Source of the DNA: Paracoccus rhizosphaerae
GTDB taxonomy: Bacteria > Pseudomonadota > Alphaproteobacteria > Rhodobacterales > Rhodobacteraceae
Direction of reading: 5' to 3'
DNA: 56,374 bases
Assembly: GCF_026162645.1 (NCBI RefSeq)
Contig: NZ_JAOTBE010000019.1
Coordinates: 1 to 56,374, forward strand
Every line of letters begins with the position of its first letter. Position 1 is the first letter of the stretch. A model generated the notes under the pieces. That model was not told the origin of the DNA. It was given only the letters and a program-made list of their open reading frames with translations, and searched no databases. The position numbers and the translations under genes were made by a program. Shown here piece by piece: positions 56,338 through 56,374 of this stretch.

Positions 56338-56374
56338 ATGCTGATCTCTCTTCACAAGCAGGCGACGACGCCGC
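56338..56374 (+). CDS. Start of an IS481-type transposase (cut by window edge)
   Basis: The ATG at 56338 is preceded by GGGAGGCAAGG and the frame reads MLISLHKQATTP to the window end. This closely matches, from memory, the MLIRLHKQATT start of IS481-family transposases common in Rhodobacterales. Only 12 codons are visible, so the identification depends on the sequence beyond the window. Confidence 0.6.
   Translation, partial: MLISLHKQATTP

Overview
The window looks like a stretch of chromosome from a high-G+C alphaproteobacterium of the Rhodobacteraceae, most likely Paracoccus or a close relative. Signs of this are the divergent hemC/hemE pair, the GAAC-N7-GAAC SOS box in front of lexA, the hisS-hisZ-hisG block, the ccoGHIS cluster with an FNR-type box, class II (CP4-like) AroA, and GTGA/ATGA stop-start overlaps throughout. 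Nearly every gene is a housekeeping gene, and coding density is very high. The genus call is inference from gene content, not from a marker search.

Layout from left to right. (1) Positions 1-5430: end of an unrecognised gene, tRNA-Pro(TGG), a DUF192 protein, a double cold-shock-domain protein, pdxH divergent from fabI, a LysE-type exporter, gpt and a PRC-barrel protein. (2) Positions 5430-16700: the tryptophan genes in two facing blocks. trpE lies behind a PpiD-like foldase on the minus strand. trpG-trpD-ung-trpC-moaC-moeA run on the plus strand and are followed by lexA. A class I aminotransferase and a Pro/Ala-rich membrane-anchored protein sit between the blocks. (3) Positions 16700-24300: hemC and hemE, a SPOR-domain protein, and a tightly overlapped nucleoside-salvage operon cdd-deoA-deoB-add-upp. 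(4) Positions 24400-30900: maeB, prpE (preceded by a striking 25-bp inverted repeat), aroA and an AlkD-like repair protein. (5) Positions 30860-40250: a lipoprotein, moaA, a small P-loop kinase-like protein, ispG, thiN, DUF2842, purA, slyX, then hisS-hisZ-hisG. (6) Positions 40300-46970: ccoS-ccoI-ccoH-ccoG for cbb3 oxidase assembly, followed by the decayed remains of a DUF1007 plus NicO metal-uptake pair, then an alpha/beta-hydrolase lipoprotein. (7) Positions 47040-55880: a GST, parE, a low-G+C HEPN/AbiU2-like gene, hemF, a small lipoprotein, an SDR lacking its catalytic Lys, an RsmC-like methyltransferase, clpS and a D,D-carboxypeptidase with a SPOR tail. (8) Positions 55880-56374: about 460 bases without a recognisable gene, ending in the first codons of an IS481-type transposase.

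The points that stand out from this ordinary background are: the HEPN/AbiU2-like gene, whose N-terminus looks frameshifted; the eroded DUF1007/NicO locus, with several frameshifts, an in-frame stop, a tandem duplication and a missing nicO 5' end; the perfect inverted repeat upstream of prpE; a protein that looks like the N-terminal part of a Rhodobacteraceae divergent polysaccharide deacetylase without its catalytic domain; and ung embedded in the trp operon. I did not find a convincing multi-gene system of a new kind. The HEPN gene is the only candidate defence element.
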